A stretch of DNA of 64,000 nt from Nemophila menziesii (Eukaryota > Streptophyta > Magnoliopsida > Boraginales > Hydrophyllaceae), in NCBI GenBank assembly GCA_029959085.1, contig JARWIR010000001.1:20575730-20639729 (forward strand), given 5' to 3'. The position numbers and the translations under genes are program-made. The notes under the pieces were generated by a model. It did no database searches, was not told the origin of the DNA, and saw only the letters and a program-made list of their open reading frames with translations. Positions within the stretch are counted from its first letter, which is position 1, and the number at the start of each line of letters is the position of its first letter. Shown piece after piece: positions 50,241-60,089 of the stretch.

Positions 50241-50252
50241 TTTCACAAAGTC

Positions 50253-50310
50253 CTATAAATATAACCCAATTCCTACCGTCTTATAACCCATTTCTGTCTC
50301 AGGCCCAATA
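50253..50310 (+). promoter_or_regulatory. Putative core promoter of the LENG1-like gene
   Basis: A TATA-like CTATAAATATA at 50,253-50,263, about 190 bp before the start codon. A GGCCCA (reverse of the TGGGCC 'site II' element common in plant housekeeping promoters) lies at 50,302-50,307. The pyrimidine-rich leader runs to the ATG. Transcription start is inferred near 50,285-50,295. Confidence 0.5.
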
Positions 50311-50449
50311 CGGAAAGCAATTCCTTCTTCATTTACAACTTAGTTTTTATATTATTTTCAACAAATATTTTCCTTGAATCCCCAAATCCTATTAGGGCAT
50401 ATAATTCTTCAATCCTCTCGTTTCCCCTGAACTCCGATCAAATTTTCCG

Positions 50450-51181
50450 ATGGGAGGCCACGGTGGTTTAAACATCCTCCCTCAGAAACGGTGGAACGTC
50501 TACAATTTCGACAACCGTGAAAAAGTCCGACTCGACGAAGAAGCCGCCGCTAAAGAAGAACAACTCAAGCGTGAACAATCTCGCAAACGTGACACCGAGC
50601 TCCGAGTCGAGAAGCTCCGTCACCTACGCGGCTTAGCACCTTCATCCTCCACTCCCAGCTCAACCCAAGCCGTTACACCCGAGAAGTCAGCTTCCGTCAA
50701 ACCCGTCAAACCCGAAATCTCAGTTAAAGCTAAAGCCGAGCTCGAAGCTGTAAAACCTAAACCTGCTGATTCAAAGCACATTAATTTATTCGAAGGAATT
50801 AAAATATTTGATCCAATTGAGATAAAAGAAGAGAAGGCTGTGGCGAGAGGTAATAAGAAGATGAAGATGAAGAAGGAGGAGGTGAGGGTAGTGACGGCTG
50901 AGGATGAGAAGTATAGGTTAGGGTATGGAATTGTGGGTAAAGGAACGAAATTGCCATGGTATATGGCGAAAAGAAAGGAGAAAGAAGAAGATGAGGATAG
51001 TGAAGATGAAGATGAAGATGAAGAGAGGAGAGTGAAGATGAAGAAGAGTAATGGGAAGAAGAGTTTAGAGGAGTTGAGGGAGGAGAGGATTACGAGGGAA
51101 AGGAAGGAGAAGGAAAGGGAAAGAGCTTTGGTAATGGAGAAATCAAGAAGGGTTGGAGCTTTTTCTTCTAGAAGGAGATGA
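50450..51181 (+). CDS. LENG1-like protein with CIR N-terminal domain
   Basis: Single-exon gene of 243 codons, intact from ATG to TGA. The N-terminus (ILPQKRWNVYNFDNREKVRL, then DEEAAAKEEQLKREQSRKRD) is the CIR_N domain, residues about 9-45, shared by leukocyte receptor cluster member 1 (LENG1) homologues and CIR-type nuclear proteins. After a Pro/Ser/Lys-rich linker comes a conserved-looking block with KHINLFEGIKIFDPIE and then YGIVGKGTKLPWYMAKR, known from LENG1 homologues. The C-terminus alternates acidic (EDEDEDEE) and basic Lys/Arg-rich coiled-coil sequence. A nuclear, RNA-processing-related role is inferred from the family. It is the only clearly intact conserved gene in the window and stands alone, with its own TATA-like promoter. 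Confidence 0.93.
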   Translation: MGGHGGLNILPQKRWNVYNFDNREKVRLDEEAAAKEEQLKREQSRKRDTELRVEKLRHLRGLAPSSSTPSSTQAVTPEKSASVKPVKPEISVKAKAELEAVKPKPADSKHINLFEGIKIFDPIEIKEEKAVARGNKKMKMKKEEVRVVTAEDEKYRLGYGIVGKGTKLPWYMAKRKEKEEDEDSEDEDEDEERRVKMKKSNGKKSLEELREERITRERKEKERERALVMEKSRRVGAFSSRRR

Positions 51182-51344
51182 GGTTAGTGATTGATAATTG
51201 TTTGAATATCAAGTTTAATTTTGGATGGATTTTATGTAATTTGTTTGTACATTATCTGATGTATTATTTTCGAGCATTTTATAGTAGAATGTGCTCTAGC
51301 ATATGTCTCAAAATTTTATTTTGCTCCCATAATAATCAATAGTC

Positions 51345-51500
51345 AATGTATGAATTTATAGTTATATTCAACACAATCATATGAAATCGATTTTGTAAGT
51401 TTTGTGTTTATATAAGAGATTTGATCACAAATTTAGATGATAAGGAAAAGAATTAAAGGGCACAAATGATGGATTAGAGCTGAAAAAGAAGCTTAGATAA
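51345..51500. repeat. Sequence resembling array-unit segment 1,386-1,580
   Basis: About 155 bp shares ordered words with the unit: ACAATCA, then GTTTTGTGTTTA, then AATGATGGATTAGAGCTGA, aligned with ACAATCAAGTGG, AGTTTTGTATTTA and AATGATGAATGAGAGCTGA. Identity is only about 65-70%, with gaps. Confidence 0.45.
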
Positions 51501-51554
51501 AATGGTAAACTTTATTACTGGAGTTACTGGTATTCTTACAGAAACACTCAGCAC

Positions 51555-51713
51555 AGAATCCGAGATCGAATCCACACACACTTCATGTCCAAACCATAGT
51601 CACAATCAGAACTGGGACACATATCACATGTTTAGGCAGATTGGTCTCCATAAAGGATGAAAGGATGATCATGAAAACAGTGTTTTACATCTTGAGGCAA
51701 CTTTTTCAGTCTA
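51555..51713 (-). pseudogene. DC1-domain (cysteine/histidine-rich) gene fragment
   Basis: The minus strand reads HCFHDHPFILYGDQSA, a stop, then TCDMCPSSDCDYGLDMKCVW. The H-x-HP-F/L-x-L, CDxC and C-x-Y-x-L-D-x-K-C spacing is typical of plant DC1 (C1_3) domains, which bind zinc. One in-frame stop and no flanking exons make it a broken fragment. It lies 1.8 kb from the inverted DC1 pair on the same strand as the left member. Confidence 0.55.
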
Positions 51714-52559
51714 CATGGGTATGCAAAAAATTATCATCCTTTGTACTAAAACAATAACCCTTTCCAAGTATTTGATATCCACAAATTTTACACTAAATTA
51801 TGGAATTGTGGTGAATAAGAGCATTTTATGAAAAGGCGCTAACAAGATTTACCTTTCATTTGCTCTCGGAAATGCACAAAAAGACAGTGATCATAAGAGT
51901 GGGGGATTATTTGAGTAATCTTGAAAAGCTAAGGTAATTGAAAGTGGAAAAAAGGAAATCAATATCAGTGTTATAACAAGATAAACAATAAGGAAAATGA
52001 TACGTTTGCCCCTTTAAACTATTAAAATTTGGTCTTCCCTGAACTTTAAAAACATGTATGTTCCCATTTTGTTTTGGTTTTTTTGTTTTGCTAACCCGTG
52101 CGTAGACCCCATTAAATGATTTTGTACATTAAAAATCATTTTTAAAACCCAGATAATAAAAGAATAATACACGGCTATTATAGGAAGTCTATTTTTCGAC
52201 ACTTTAGATACATGGAATAGGTAAATGTTGATATCGCGAAAATCAAACCAATCCTAATTGATTGGTAACAGGGTTGGAGTGTGTGGATAAGCAACGGGGA
52301 TACTTCTACCAGAGTATTGTTGTCGATGAAGGAAAATGTCTCATATTTATGAATGGAGTGATTTCTTTAATATCACAAATTTTTTGCGCGTTTTCAGTCA
52401 GTTAATATATGTGGTTACTTGCAAAGAAAATTATATTTTCATATATCTAAGTTGTAAATATATGGTATTTGGTTAAGTAATTAATGTTTTTTCAATATAA
52501 TGTGCTGATGTTTATGTATTTGAGTATTTTCTCTGCGTAAGAGTCCTTACATCCCTTCC
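51714..52559. other. Intergenic DNA, no recognisable gene
   Basis: AT-rich and no coding frame supported. The piece around 52,000-52,100 (CCCCTTTAAACT, then AACCCGTGCGTAGACCCC) has the look of a dispersed repeat, but I found no ends. Confidence 0.55.
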
Positions 52560-53175
52560 AAACAAAACACACACCTTTGTTGTTGGAACGATAGTGTTCC
52601 AAATAATGTTCCAAATCTTTGGATCTTTATACTATATTGTCGTTGATGATTTTGCCTTTGTTACGTAACATTTCATTATTTTATGTATGGTATCTCGACT
52701 TTGTTGTATAAATATTGTCCTTTGTATTAGGATGTTCTTTGTATTAGGCCAGATTAATTTATCATCCTTATCAGGGTGCGAAATTTTAACATTATTAATT
52801 GCTATCTTTGCTCGCTCCGGAAATATGTCGTCCAAAAATTCCTTATCCCATCAGTTTCCCATCTCATTCTTTAGCTCTGCTACTTTGTTGAGTTAAACTT
52901 TCTGAAGTGTAAAGTTTGCATCTATCCATTTATATTTTCATATATTGGTGGAAATTCCTTTCCCAATTTAGTATATCCTGTGTTGCTGTAAAGTCTCTTT
53001 TCCTCTCATAATATTCGTCCATAACCACGATCTAGATTGACATAATTTTGCTTCCGCGAACATTGCCTTTGGATGATATATTCCTTTCAAGACCCATGCT
53101 ATCAGTGTTCAAAATTTTGCCAGATTCTTCAGGCTTGCGCGGCTAACAAAGCCATATTCCATTTTTTTTATCAAA
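52560..53175 (-). pseudogene. LINE (non-LTR retrotransposon) 3'-region remnant
   Basis: On the minus strand from about 53,165 the frame pieces read ALLAAQA*RIWQ, then VLKGIYHPKAMFAEAKL with SRSWLWTNIMRGKE, then a 67-codon open stretch at 52,835-52,632 containing DDKLIWPNTKN. These correspond in order to the 'ALLAKQ.WR', 'vLKa.Y.P', 'S..W.si..g.e' and 'D...W....nG' blocks of the plant LINE region after reverse transcriptase (zf-RVT). Frameshifts and stops break it. No 5' part or poly-A tail was found. Confidence 0.6.
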
Positions 53176-53280
53176 ATCTCCAAAGCCTGAATCCCCAATA
53201 GTTTTACTAATTAAAAGCTACCCAATGAATTATATACGTATTTTTATTTCCCCACCAATGAAAAATTACACTTGTATATC

Positions 53281-53340
53281 ATAAAAGTTAGGGGTTCAGT
53301 GGGAGCTTGAGCCCCCTGGCCCTCAATAAATCTGCCCCTG
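53281..53340 (-). mobile_element. End of a hAT-type element bounding the left palindrome arm
   Basis: On the minus strand it begins CAGGGGCAGATTTATTG and carries GGGCTCAAGCTCCC, closely like the start of the 619-bp element at 55,744 (CAGAGGCGGATCTATT, GGGCTCAAGCCCACC). The palindrome arm stops exactly at its outer edge (53,340/53,341). The other end was not located. Confidence 0.55.
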
Positions 53341-53789
53341 ACCATAATACCAGACAAAAGAATGGCAAAATGATTAATATTGAATGAAGAAAAAACAGTC
53401 CAAACACATACATAGACCAAAGTACGTATTCAGTGAGACTAGTGTTGTGCAACTCGATTCCCAGTTGTAGTTGCAAACAAGGTTATGTCCTCTGTCTGTG
53501 TCTTACGTCCTCTGCAACTGACAAACATAAGTTCAAATAGATGTGTAGTGGATTCTGACATATTTGAGAGTTTTATGGTCAATTAACAAATTTTACAGAA
53601 ATAGCAAATATGATTTTTATTCAAGGAAAAAAAACAATCCAAACACATCCCTATACATACATAATAATAGTACATAGGTGAAGAACAAAATACTAATTCA
53701 GTGAGACCAGTGTTATGGAACTTCTCTGTTACGTCCTCCTCTGTAACATATGTCTAATAAGCCGCATGCATTGCACCTTGTCTTCACGC

Positions 53790-54545
53790 ACCTGGTTTAA
53801 CCCTTCTTTCTCTTTATCAAGCCTTGCAATGTCCAATTTCAATTTTGCAATTATCAATTGACCATCCGCAAATGAACCGGTTGCCGGTTGGAACTTCAGT
53901 CGGATTAGCCTCTGCAACTTGATTCTAAGAGGTAGACATAATTGCAATACCAAACATTGTTTTGTCCTCTATTTGTTTGTCGTCTTTGGTATCGTCATTT
54001 GCTTGATCTTTATTTTACCTCTTCCCTTAATGATTCTTCCTTGGACAATATTTCGTTATGTTCTCTAAACTGAAACGTAAGCGAGAGAATTTGATCTAAA
54101 TTAATAGATAGAAAAAGATCATAAGAGGATTTGTACTACCTTGATCTATACAACAGTGAATATGAGCATCAAAGTTGCAATCACCACAAGTGTAAATTGA
54201 CTCCAATTTAATGTTTAGGCCGCACATATCTCAAGTTTTACGGCCTGGATAAAATTGGCCACGAGGATCTTTGAGATTGAGTGGATGGTCAGTACTGTGT
54301 TCATCATAGTACCCCATGCATGGTAAATAAGGAATGCAATTGAGATGGAGATAGTAATCGCATTCCAAACAATAATAAAACATGTCATTGCGCACTTGCT
54401 TGCATATAAAATATGTAAACTTTTTATACGGCTTGTTGAGTAAAACAAGAGGGTGCGAGTGACTCTTAAGACTTATTATGGCATGTAACGGCCAAGCACA
54501 TTTTGGGTGAAGTGCAATTTACATTTTCAGAGAACAAGAACGCAT
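53790..54545 (-). pseudogene. DC1-domain gene, left palindrome copy (broken)
   Basis: Mirror copy of the right gene. Near 54,515 a T is missing from TGTAAATTTGCAC, shifting the frame. Near 54,235 the right copy's TGCGATGAG (Cys-Asp-Glu) is TGAGATATG, turning a zinc-ligand cysteine into a stop. Exon 2 (starting at 54,069 on the minus strand) is also altered, with indels in the acidic linker. A 77-codon minus-strand frame (54,215-54,448) here is an out-of-frame reading of the same DNA. Confidence 0.85.
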
Positions 54546-54574
54546 AAACCTCGCATAAACCTATACTAGGGCTT

Positions 54575-55342
54575 ATGCTTTCTTCTCTGGAATGTAAATT
54601 TGCACTTCACCCAAAATGTGCTTGGCTGTTACCTTCCAAAATAAGTCCTAAGAGTCACTTGCACCCTCTTGTTTTACTCAACAAGCCGTATAAAAAGTTT
54701 ACATGTTTTATATGCAAGAAAGTGGGCAATGTCATATTTTATTGTTGTTTGGAATGTGATTACTATCTCCATCTCAATTGCATTCCTGATTTACCACGTA
54801 TGGGGTACTATGATGAACACAATACTGACCATCCACTCTTTCTCAAAGATCCTCGTGGCCAATTTTATCCAGGCCGTAAAACTTGCGATGAGTGCGGCCT
54901 AAACATTAAATTGGTCAAGTCTCCTTACACTTGTAGTGATTGCAACTTTGATGCTCATATTCACTGTTGCATAGATCAGGTAGTACAAATCCTCCTATGA
55001 TCTTTTTTATCTATTAATTTAGATCAAATTTCTCTCGCTTACATCTCATTATCATTTCAGTTTAGAGAACATAACAAAAATTTGTCCAAGGAAGAAGCAT
55101 TAAAGAAAGAGGGTCAAAATGATTATCAAGCAAATGATGAAACCAAAGACCAACAAGACGACAAACAAATAGAGGACAAAACAAGGTCTGCTATCGCAAT
55201 TAAGTCTGACTCTGAGCACCAAGTTGCAGAGGCTAATCCGACTGAAGTTCCAATCGGTTCAACTGTGAATGGTCAATTGATAATTGCAAAACTGGAATTG
55301 GACATTGCAAGGCTTGATAAAGAGATAGAAGGGTTAAAATAG
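54575..55342 (+). CDS. DC1-domain protein, right palindrome copy (N-terminally truncated, two exons)
   Basis: Exon 1 is 54,575-54,979 and exon 2 is 55,061-55,342, joined in phase 0 across an 81-bp GT...AG intron, giving 228 residues. The start LECKFALHPKCAWLLP is the second half of a DC1 domain. Two more follow: CFICKK...CLECDYYLHLNC (residues about 45-70) and CDECGLNIK...CSDCNFDAHIHC (residues about 108-131), with HP motifs ahead of each Cys cluster. DC1 domains bind zinc and are plant-specific. Exon 2 adds an acidic linker and a short C-terminal coiled coil (KLELDIARLDKEIEGLK). The missing N-terminal half lies exactly at the palindrome centre, so the gene was probably cut by the inversion. 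Open but possibly not functional. Confidence 0.72.
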
Positions 55343-55743
55343 GTGCTTGAAGACAAGGTGCAATGCATGCGGCTTATTAGACATATGTTGCAGAGGACAT
55401 AACAGAGGAGTTCCACAACACTAGTCTCACTGAATTTTAGTATTTTGTTCTTCACCTATGTACTATTACTATGCATGTATACGAGTGTGTCAAACACTGT
55501 TATTTCTACCTTGAATAAAAATCATTTTTGTTATTTTTGTAAAATTTGTTAATTGACCATAAAACTCTCCAATATGTCAGAATCCACTTCACAGCTAATT
55601 GAACGTATGTTTGATCAGTTGCAGAGGACGTAAGAGAAGACCAAACAGAGGACATACATTGTCTACAACTACAATTGACTATCAAGTTGCAAGAGTTACA
55701 CAATACTAGTCTCACTAAATACGTACTTTGGTCTATGTATGTG

Positions 55744-56362
55744 CAGAGGCGGATCTATTATAGCAATGGGTGGGCTCAAGCCCACCCTCAATTTTATTTT
55801 TATTTTTTGAAAAAAGTTTTTTTTTAGTCCAAATTTATTATAAAAAATTTAACAATCAATTTTTTTTTAATTATTTCAAATTTCAAATTTTGTTTTTTAT
55901 TCTAATTCTAAATATTTTATAATTATTTATAGCAAAAAAATTTAAACTAAGGATTATTTAATAATTTTTCTGTCATCGATCATTTCATTTATTAGAAATA
56001 TATATTTTTTATATAATTTTATGTTTTCTTTATATAATAATTCATGTACATATACATATTTATTTATTTTATATATGAAATTGAAATATAGGGATGGAAA
56101 TTTACTTTTTTTGTTACTTTTATTTTATTTTTACTTGATTGTTATGTAATATTAATATATCAAAATAAAAAAAATGTAATATAGATGATATATTTGATTG
56201 AATGAATTTTATTTATTTATTATATAATATGGTTTATTTAATTATAATTCACGATATTTTTGTTTTATGTCATTTTTATATGATATGAATTGGTATTATC
56301 GTTCATAAACTTTCTTTAATATTTTAAGCCTACTCTCATTTTTATTCCTGGATTCGCCATTG
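55744..56362. mobile_element. 619-bp hAT-type non-autonomous element
   Basis: Begins CAGAGGCGGATC and ends GATTCGCCATTG (imperfect 12-bp terminal inverted repeats, 9 of 12 matching). It is flanked by a perfect 8-bp duplication TGTATGTG (55,736-55,743 and 56,363-56,370). The left palindrome arm keeps the uninterrupted target once (reverse complement CACATACA, 53,405-53,412), so the insertion came after the inverted duplication. Interior very AT-rich, no transposase. Confidence 0.93.
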
Positions 56363-56432
56363 TGTATGTGTTTGGACTGTTTTTTCTTCATTCAATAAAT
56401 CATTTTTTCATTTTTCTGTCTGGTATTATGGT

Positions 56433-57780
56433 ATCCATTTATCTGTTTGGATTGTTATTTCTTGAATGTATATGGATTGTTATGCTGTTATTTTAAAGAA
56501 ATGTGTTTTATACATTCCTCTTACCTTAATTTGTGAGATTCATCACTACATTTGTGTTTTTGTTACTACAAACTAAAAATAGTTTAATTTTGAAGATTCG
56601 AGGTCACGGTCTCAACTGATCTCGATGTAACTAGATGGCTAGATGCCATATTATCTCAAATCAGTAAAAGATAAAAATGACCCTCTAAATTACTCATACT
56701 AACAGTAGCATCAAATCACATGGCATCGAACTTAAACAACATACTAAGATGCTATTTTCATTGCATCAAACTATAACGTCAAATTTTTTATCACTAGTCA
56801 TATTTATGCCACAGGGATATTTGTGTATTTGTACAAATTGTGAAATTAAGATCTAAATAAATAAGAATGTGAAAGATATAGTTGAAAGCTAAAGATTCAG
56901 TTTTTAACAAAATCAAAATCTACAAGTGATTGTATTTCTTGGGTTTAAATTGGAAAAAAATAAATTAAGTTTACCTTAACTTTGGTTCTTGGAGAATAAT
57001 CTTGTTGATGGTTTAGCCGTGTTGGTGGTGAAAAAGGTTCTCGGGCAGTGGTTATGAATACGCGAAGTAGGACAGCGGCTGCTTAATTTAGGTGGCTTGA
57101 TGTTTTTTATTTTACGCGTGTGTGATTGAAAGAAGATGAGCATGGGAAGAATAAAGTAAATACTTCCCTCCTCTTATTATAAGAACTTCGGAGCAGACAC
57201 GTGTGTTTATTTGTAATTTAATAAAAATAAAAAACGAAGTTTCATAGTGGTCACTTACAAATATAATCCGCAGACATGTATTAACTAAACGCCAAAGTGA
57301 AATCCTTGATTAACATTACGCTTAAACATTTTCAAATAAGCACTTACAACTTTTAAGGTTATTATCTCTTGATTTATTTTTTTAATTCATTCTTTTTGTA
57401 TTCCTAACTTTTGAGTTGTTTTAACAAATATATTTTAGAATATATTATCTACAATTTTTATGCAGAAAGAATGCTTATTGAAAACTTAAATTATATCTCA
57501 GAGGTTCTTTTTTCATTAACTAAAAAAATAGTATGACGTTTTTCTCAGAACAAACAGTATACCGTTTTTAGTGTAAAACACCCAAGAAACATAACGCATT
57601 TCGGGGGCATTTGACAACATTCTTACCGAATTTAAGGGAAAGCGGTATGACATTGTTAACTAGAAAATAGGTATGACGTTTTCACATAATTCGACGTCGT
57701 TTTCTCACTTTCTGAGTTTATATCTGTTGAAGAAATGACGTACCTGAATTAGAGTGTTGACGACTGGTGGTGGCAGAGGT
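56433..57780. other. Intergenic DNA, no recognisable gene
   Basis: AT-rich with no coding frame supported. Several TATGACGTTTT words near 57,530-57,690. Confidence 0.6.
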
Positions 57781-58440
57781 GTGATAAAATAATGATAATA
57801 AAATAACACACACCCTAAGCTACTACGAGAAACTCACTGCAAATGCACATATCGATTGCAAGTTACTGTTTATAAATACGTTTCGTTCTCAGGGATTTAT
57901 CGGTAAGCTCAAATTCGTGTTTAGAAAAGAAGCGTGGTAAAGATTAATCGTTAAAACTAAAGGACAAATAAAAAGATAATAAGAATTAAATTACTAAAGC
58001 AAATATAAATATACTAATAGAATGGGGATGAGAATATAGCTTAGGTGTTCTAGTATGCACCTATCCTTCTAAATCGGTATTCTAATTATAAGGGTGATTT
58101 AAGCTTTGAGCAAGTATAAATAGCCAGAACTATAATCCTCCTAACTCCCGCCAAGGTAGATTTAGGTGGCAACCTTAACACTACCAGGGGTCTTGGGTAA
58201 GGGACCCTGCGCAATGATCGGTGGTTAAATCAAACCTTAGCGACTATTTAGTTAGGCAAGCCTGTCACGATCACTACCGCACAGTAGACGATTATGTGGT
58301 GTTATCAATAATTAAAACCCCCTGTCAGGGTGATAATCCAACTACTAATGGGGTAATCTTATACTCGTGCACTAGTAAGGACTACAAACATTTATTTAAA
58401 GCACGTAATACAAATATATAAATAAGAAGCACAGTCAATT
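57781..58440. other. Probable dispersed repeat, unclassified
   Basis: Less AT-rich than its surroundings, with text such as GCTACTACGAGAAACTCACT near 57,820 and CAAGCCTGTCACGATCACTA near 58,257. It reads like part of a plant retroelement, but no ends, motifs or coding domains were found. A 66-codon frame (58,221-58,421) has no recognisable content. Confidence 0.35.
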
Positions 58441-59507
58441 AACTGTCATTTTCCCAAATAACATAGAATAAAAAATAGAATTCAAAGATTAGACATATGC
58501 AAACCCAAGCTATGGGAAAATTAGTTCATACTAGAAAAAATAAAACTAAATATAAATTACATATGGTTAATTTGATTCTATGGATGATCTCTAAGAATAA
58601 TATTGACTAAGGACTGAAAAAGGACATGTTTACAAAGGTAGGTAGTTATATTTATAGGTGTAGGGTCGAAACCTGGAGTGTTCCTAAGTTATAGAGTCCA
58701 AATTCAACTCTAACTAGTTTTCCTTAATTGTAGGACATGATATCTTTTGGGGATTGAAATAATCATATCTCCTTCCTTATAACTCGGAATCCATTGATCT
58801 TTGTATCAAAACGACCGCAATTCAAAGTCTTTTCTGAATCGCAAAGGGCTCCTTCAGATTTATTTTCAATTTGGCGCAACATCAAGAATACTAAGCTGGA
58901 CAGAACTTTTGGCAGTTTTTTCCACTTTCCTAAATAAACTTTCTTTCCTTTTAACTCTAGATTTTTTTCGAACCTTCTTTCCTTAACTCCTTAACTCCTT
59001 AACATTAATTTGGCATCTAATATATTCCTTATACCTAAGAGCTTCACATTTAACACACAAATTATACCAAAAATCTATAAAAGTAATAATTCTCCAAATC
59101 AAGGCATAAATTAAGAAACTAAAGATTAATAAGGAAAAATCCCTCAAATAAGATCATAACACACCTAAAATTATGTCACTAAACTAGATTAATATATCAT
59201 AATACTTCAATAAAGAATCTTCAAACTTGTGTTCCACTTTTATATCATAAAAACAAGCCTTGACCTTACACCTTTCATATCCAAAAGATCAAGGAGATTA
59301 TGCAAGACAAACTTCATCTTTTATCCACTCAATCAAGAAGATCAACAAGCTAGCTTCAACTTTTTTTTCATATCCAACTCATCAATGATTTTATATTCTT
59401 ACTTGTAATATTTGTTTATTTTAGTCCATTATTCCATCATTTCTACATATTTTAAAGAAAGTTATGTGTTCATTTGTTTATTAAATGACACATTCTATAG
59501 TTCTAAA
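58441..59507. other. Intergenic DNA, no recognisable gene
   Basis: AT-rich and no coding frame supported. Confidence 0.6.
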
Positions 59508-59520
59508 ATATAAAATTATA

Positions 59521-59740
59521 TTTTATATTTCTTGAGCCGTGTTATTTCTTACCCCTCAGCTGTGTTATTTCTTGAGCCCTTAAAGGGGGTAAGCAAGGGG
59601 TGCATGGTTCGAGTCTCCTCCCTGAACATGGGTAACCTAGTTCTGATTAAGTGGGAGTATGCATGAGGAGGCGTGTATATTTCCTATGGGATTAGTCGTG
59701 GTGCGCGTAAGCTGGCCCGGACACCCATACATCGAAAAAA

Positions 59741-59758
<18 letters not shown>
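59521..59758 (+). mobile_element. Au-like SINE
   Basis: The tRNA-derived B box GGTTCGAGTCTCC (59,606-59,618) is followed by a 3' part reading GTGGTGCGCGTAAGCTGGCC and CGGACACCC (to 59,726), as in the widespread plant Au SINE family. It ends in an A-run and a (TA)n tail. A 13-bp candidate target duplication, ATATAAAATTATA, flanks it (59,508-59,520 and 59,759-59,771), though its AT-rich nature makes chance agreement possible. The 5' part before the B box is rearranged: GTGTTATTTCTT occurs twice and no clear A box is seen. Confidence 0.8.
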
Positions 59759-59771
<13 letters not shown>

Positions 59772-59875
59772 ACCGAAGGAATGGATATCCGTAGAAAAGT
59801 AGTGAAACAACTAGTGAAGCTTGGTGGTTTGAACAACTAGTGAAACAAAAAATCAGTAAAGAGGAGTCTTGAACC

Positions 59876-59890
59876 CAGGGCCGACCCAAG
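59876..59890 (-). mobile_element. Probable terminal inverted repeat of a hAT element
   Basis: CAGGGCCGACCCAAG resembles the CAGGGCCGGCCC termini of plant hAT elements with TTF-type transposases. It lies just outside the C-terminal end of the minus-strand transposase pseudogene. The partner end was not found and may be lost beside the foldback element at 61,764. Confidence 0.5.
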
Positions 59891-60089
59891 TGTCTCATAT
59901 ACTTATGGCGAGAAAAGAAAATGGAGCCTTTTTCAATATATTAAAAAAATTATCCTGTTTTGACCGAACAAATCATATATAAATAATTTAATAATAAAAT
60001 TTACGAAATAAGCATTTAATAAAAATAAATCGTGATATTTATCTAAAAAATTATATAAAAAGCGTGTTAACAAAAAGTTCATCTAAAAA

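Larger units (their letters stand above)
53341..56432. repeat. Large inverted duplication of a DC1-gene segment
   Basis: The left arm (53,341-54,550) is the reverse complement of the right arm (54,569-56,432), apart from a 619-bp insertion in the right arm, scattered substitutions and small indels. Arms are about 1.21 kb and 1.24 kb without the insertion. The 18-bp spacer (54,551-54,568) contains a second copy of CGCATAAACC. Both arms carry the same two-exon DC1 segment, transcribed outward from the centre. Confidence 0.92.

Noticed and set aside
54669..54902. 77-codon plus-strand frame inside the right DC1 gene
   Set aside because: Out-of-frame reading of DC1 exon 1. The DC1 cysteine motifs lie in the other frame.
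59601..59618. Possible tRNA gene because of a B-box sequence
   Set aside because: No cloverleaf or A box can be formed, and the downstream sequence and TA tail match a SINE instead.
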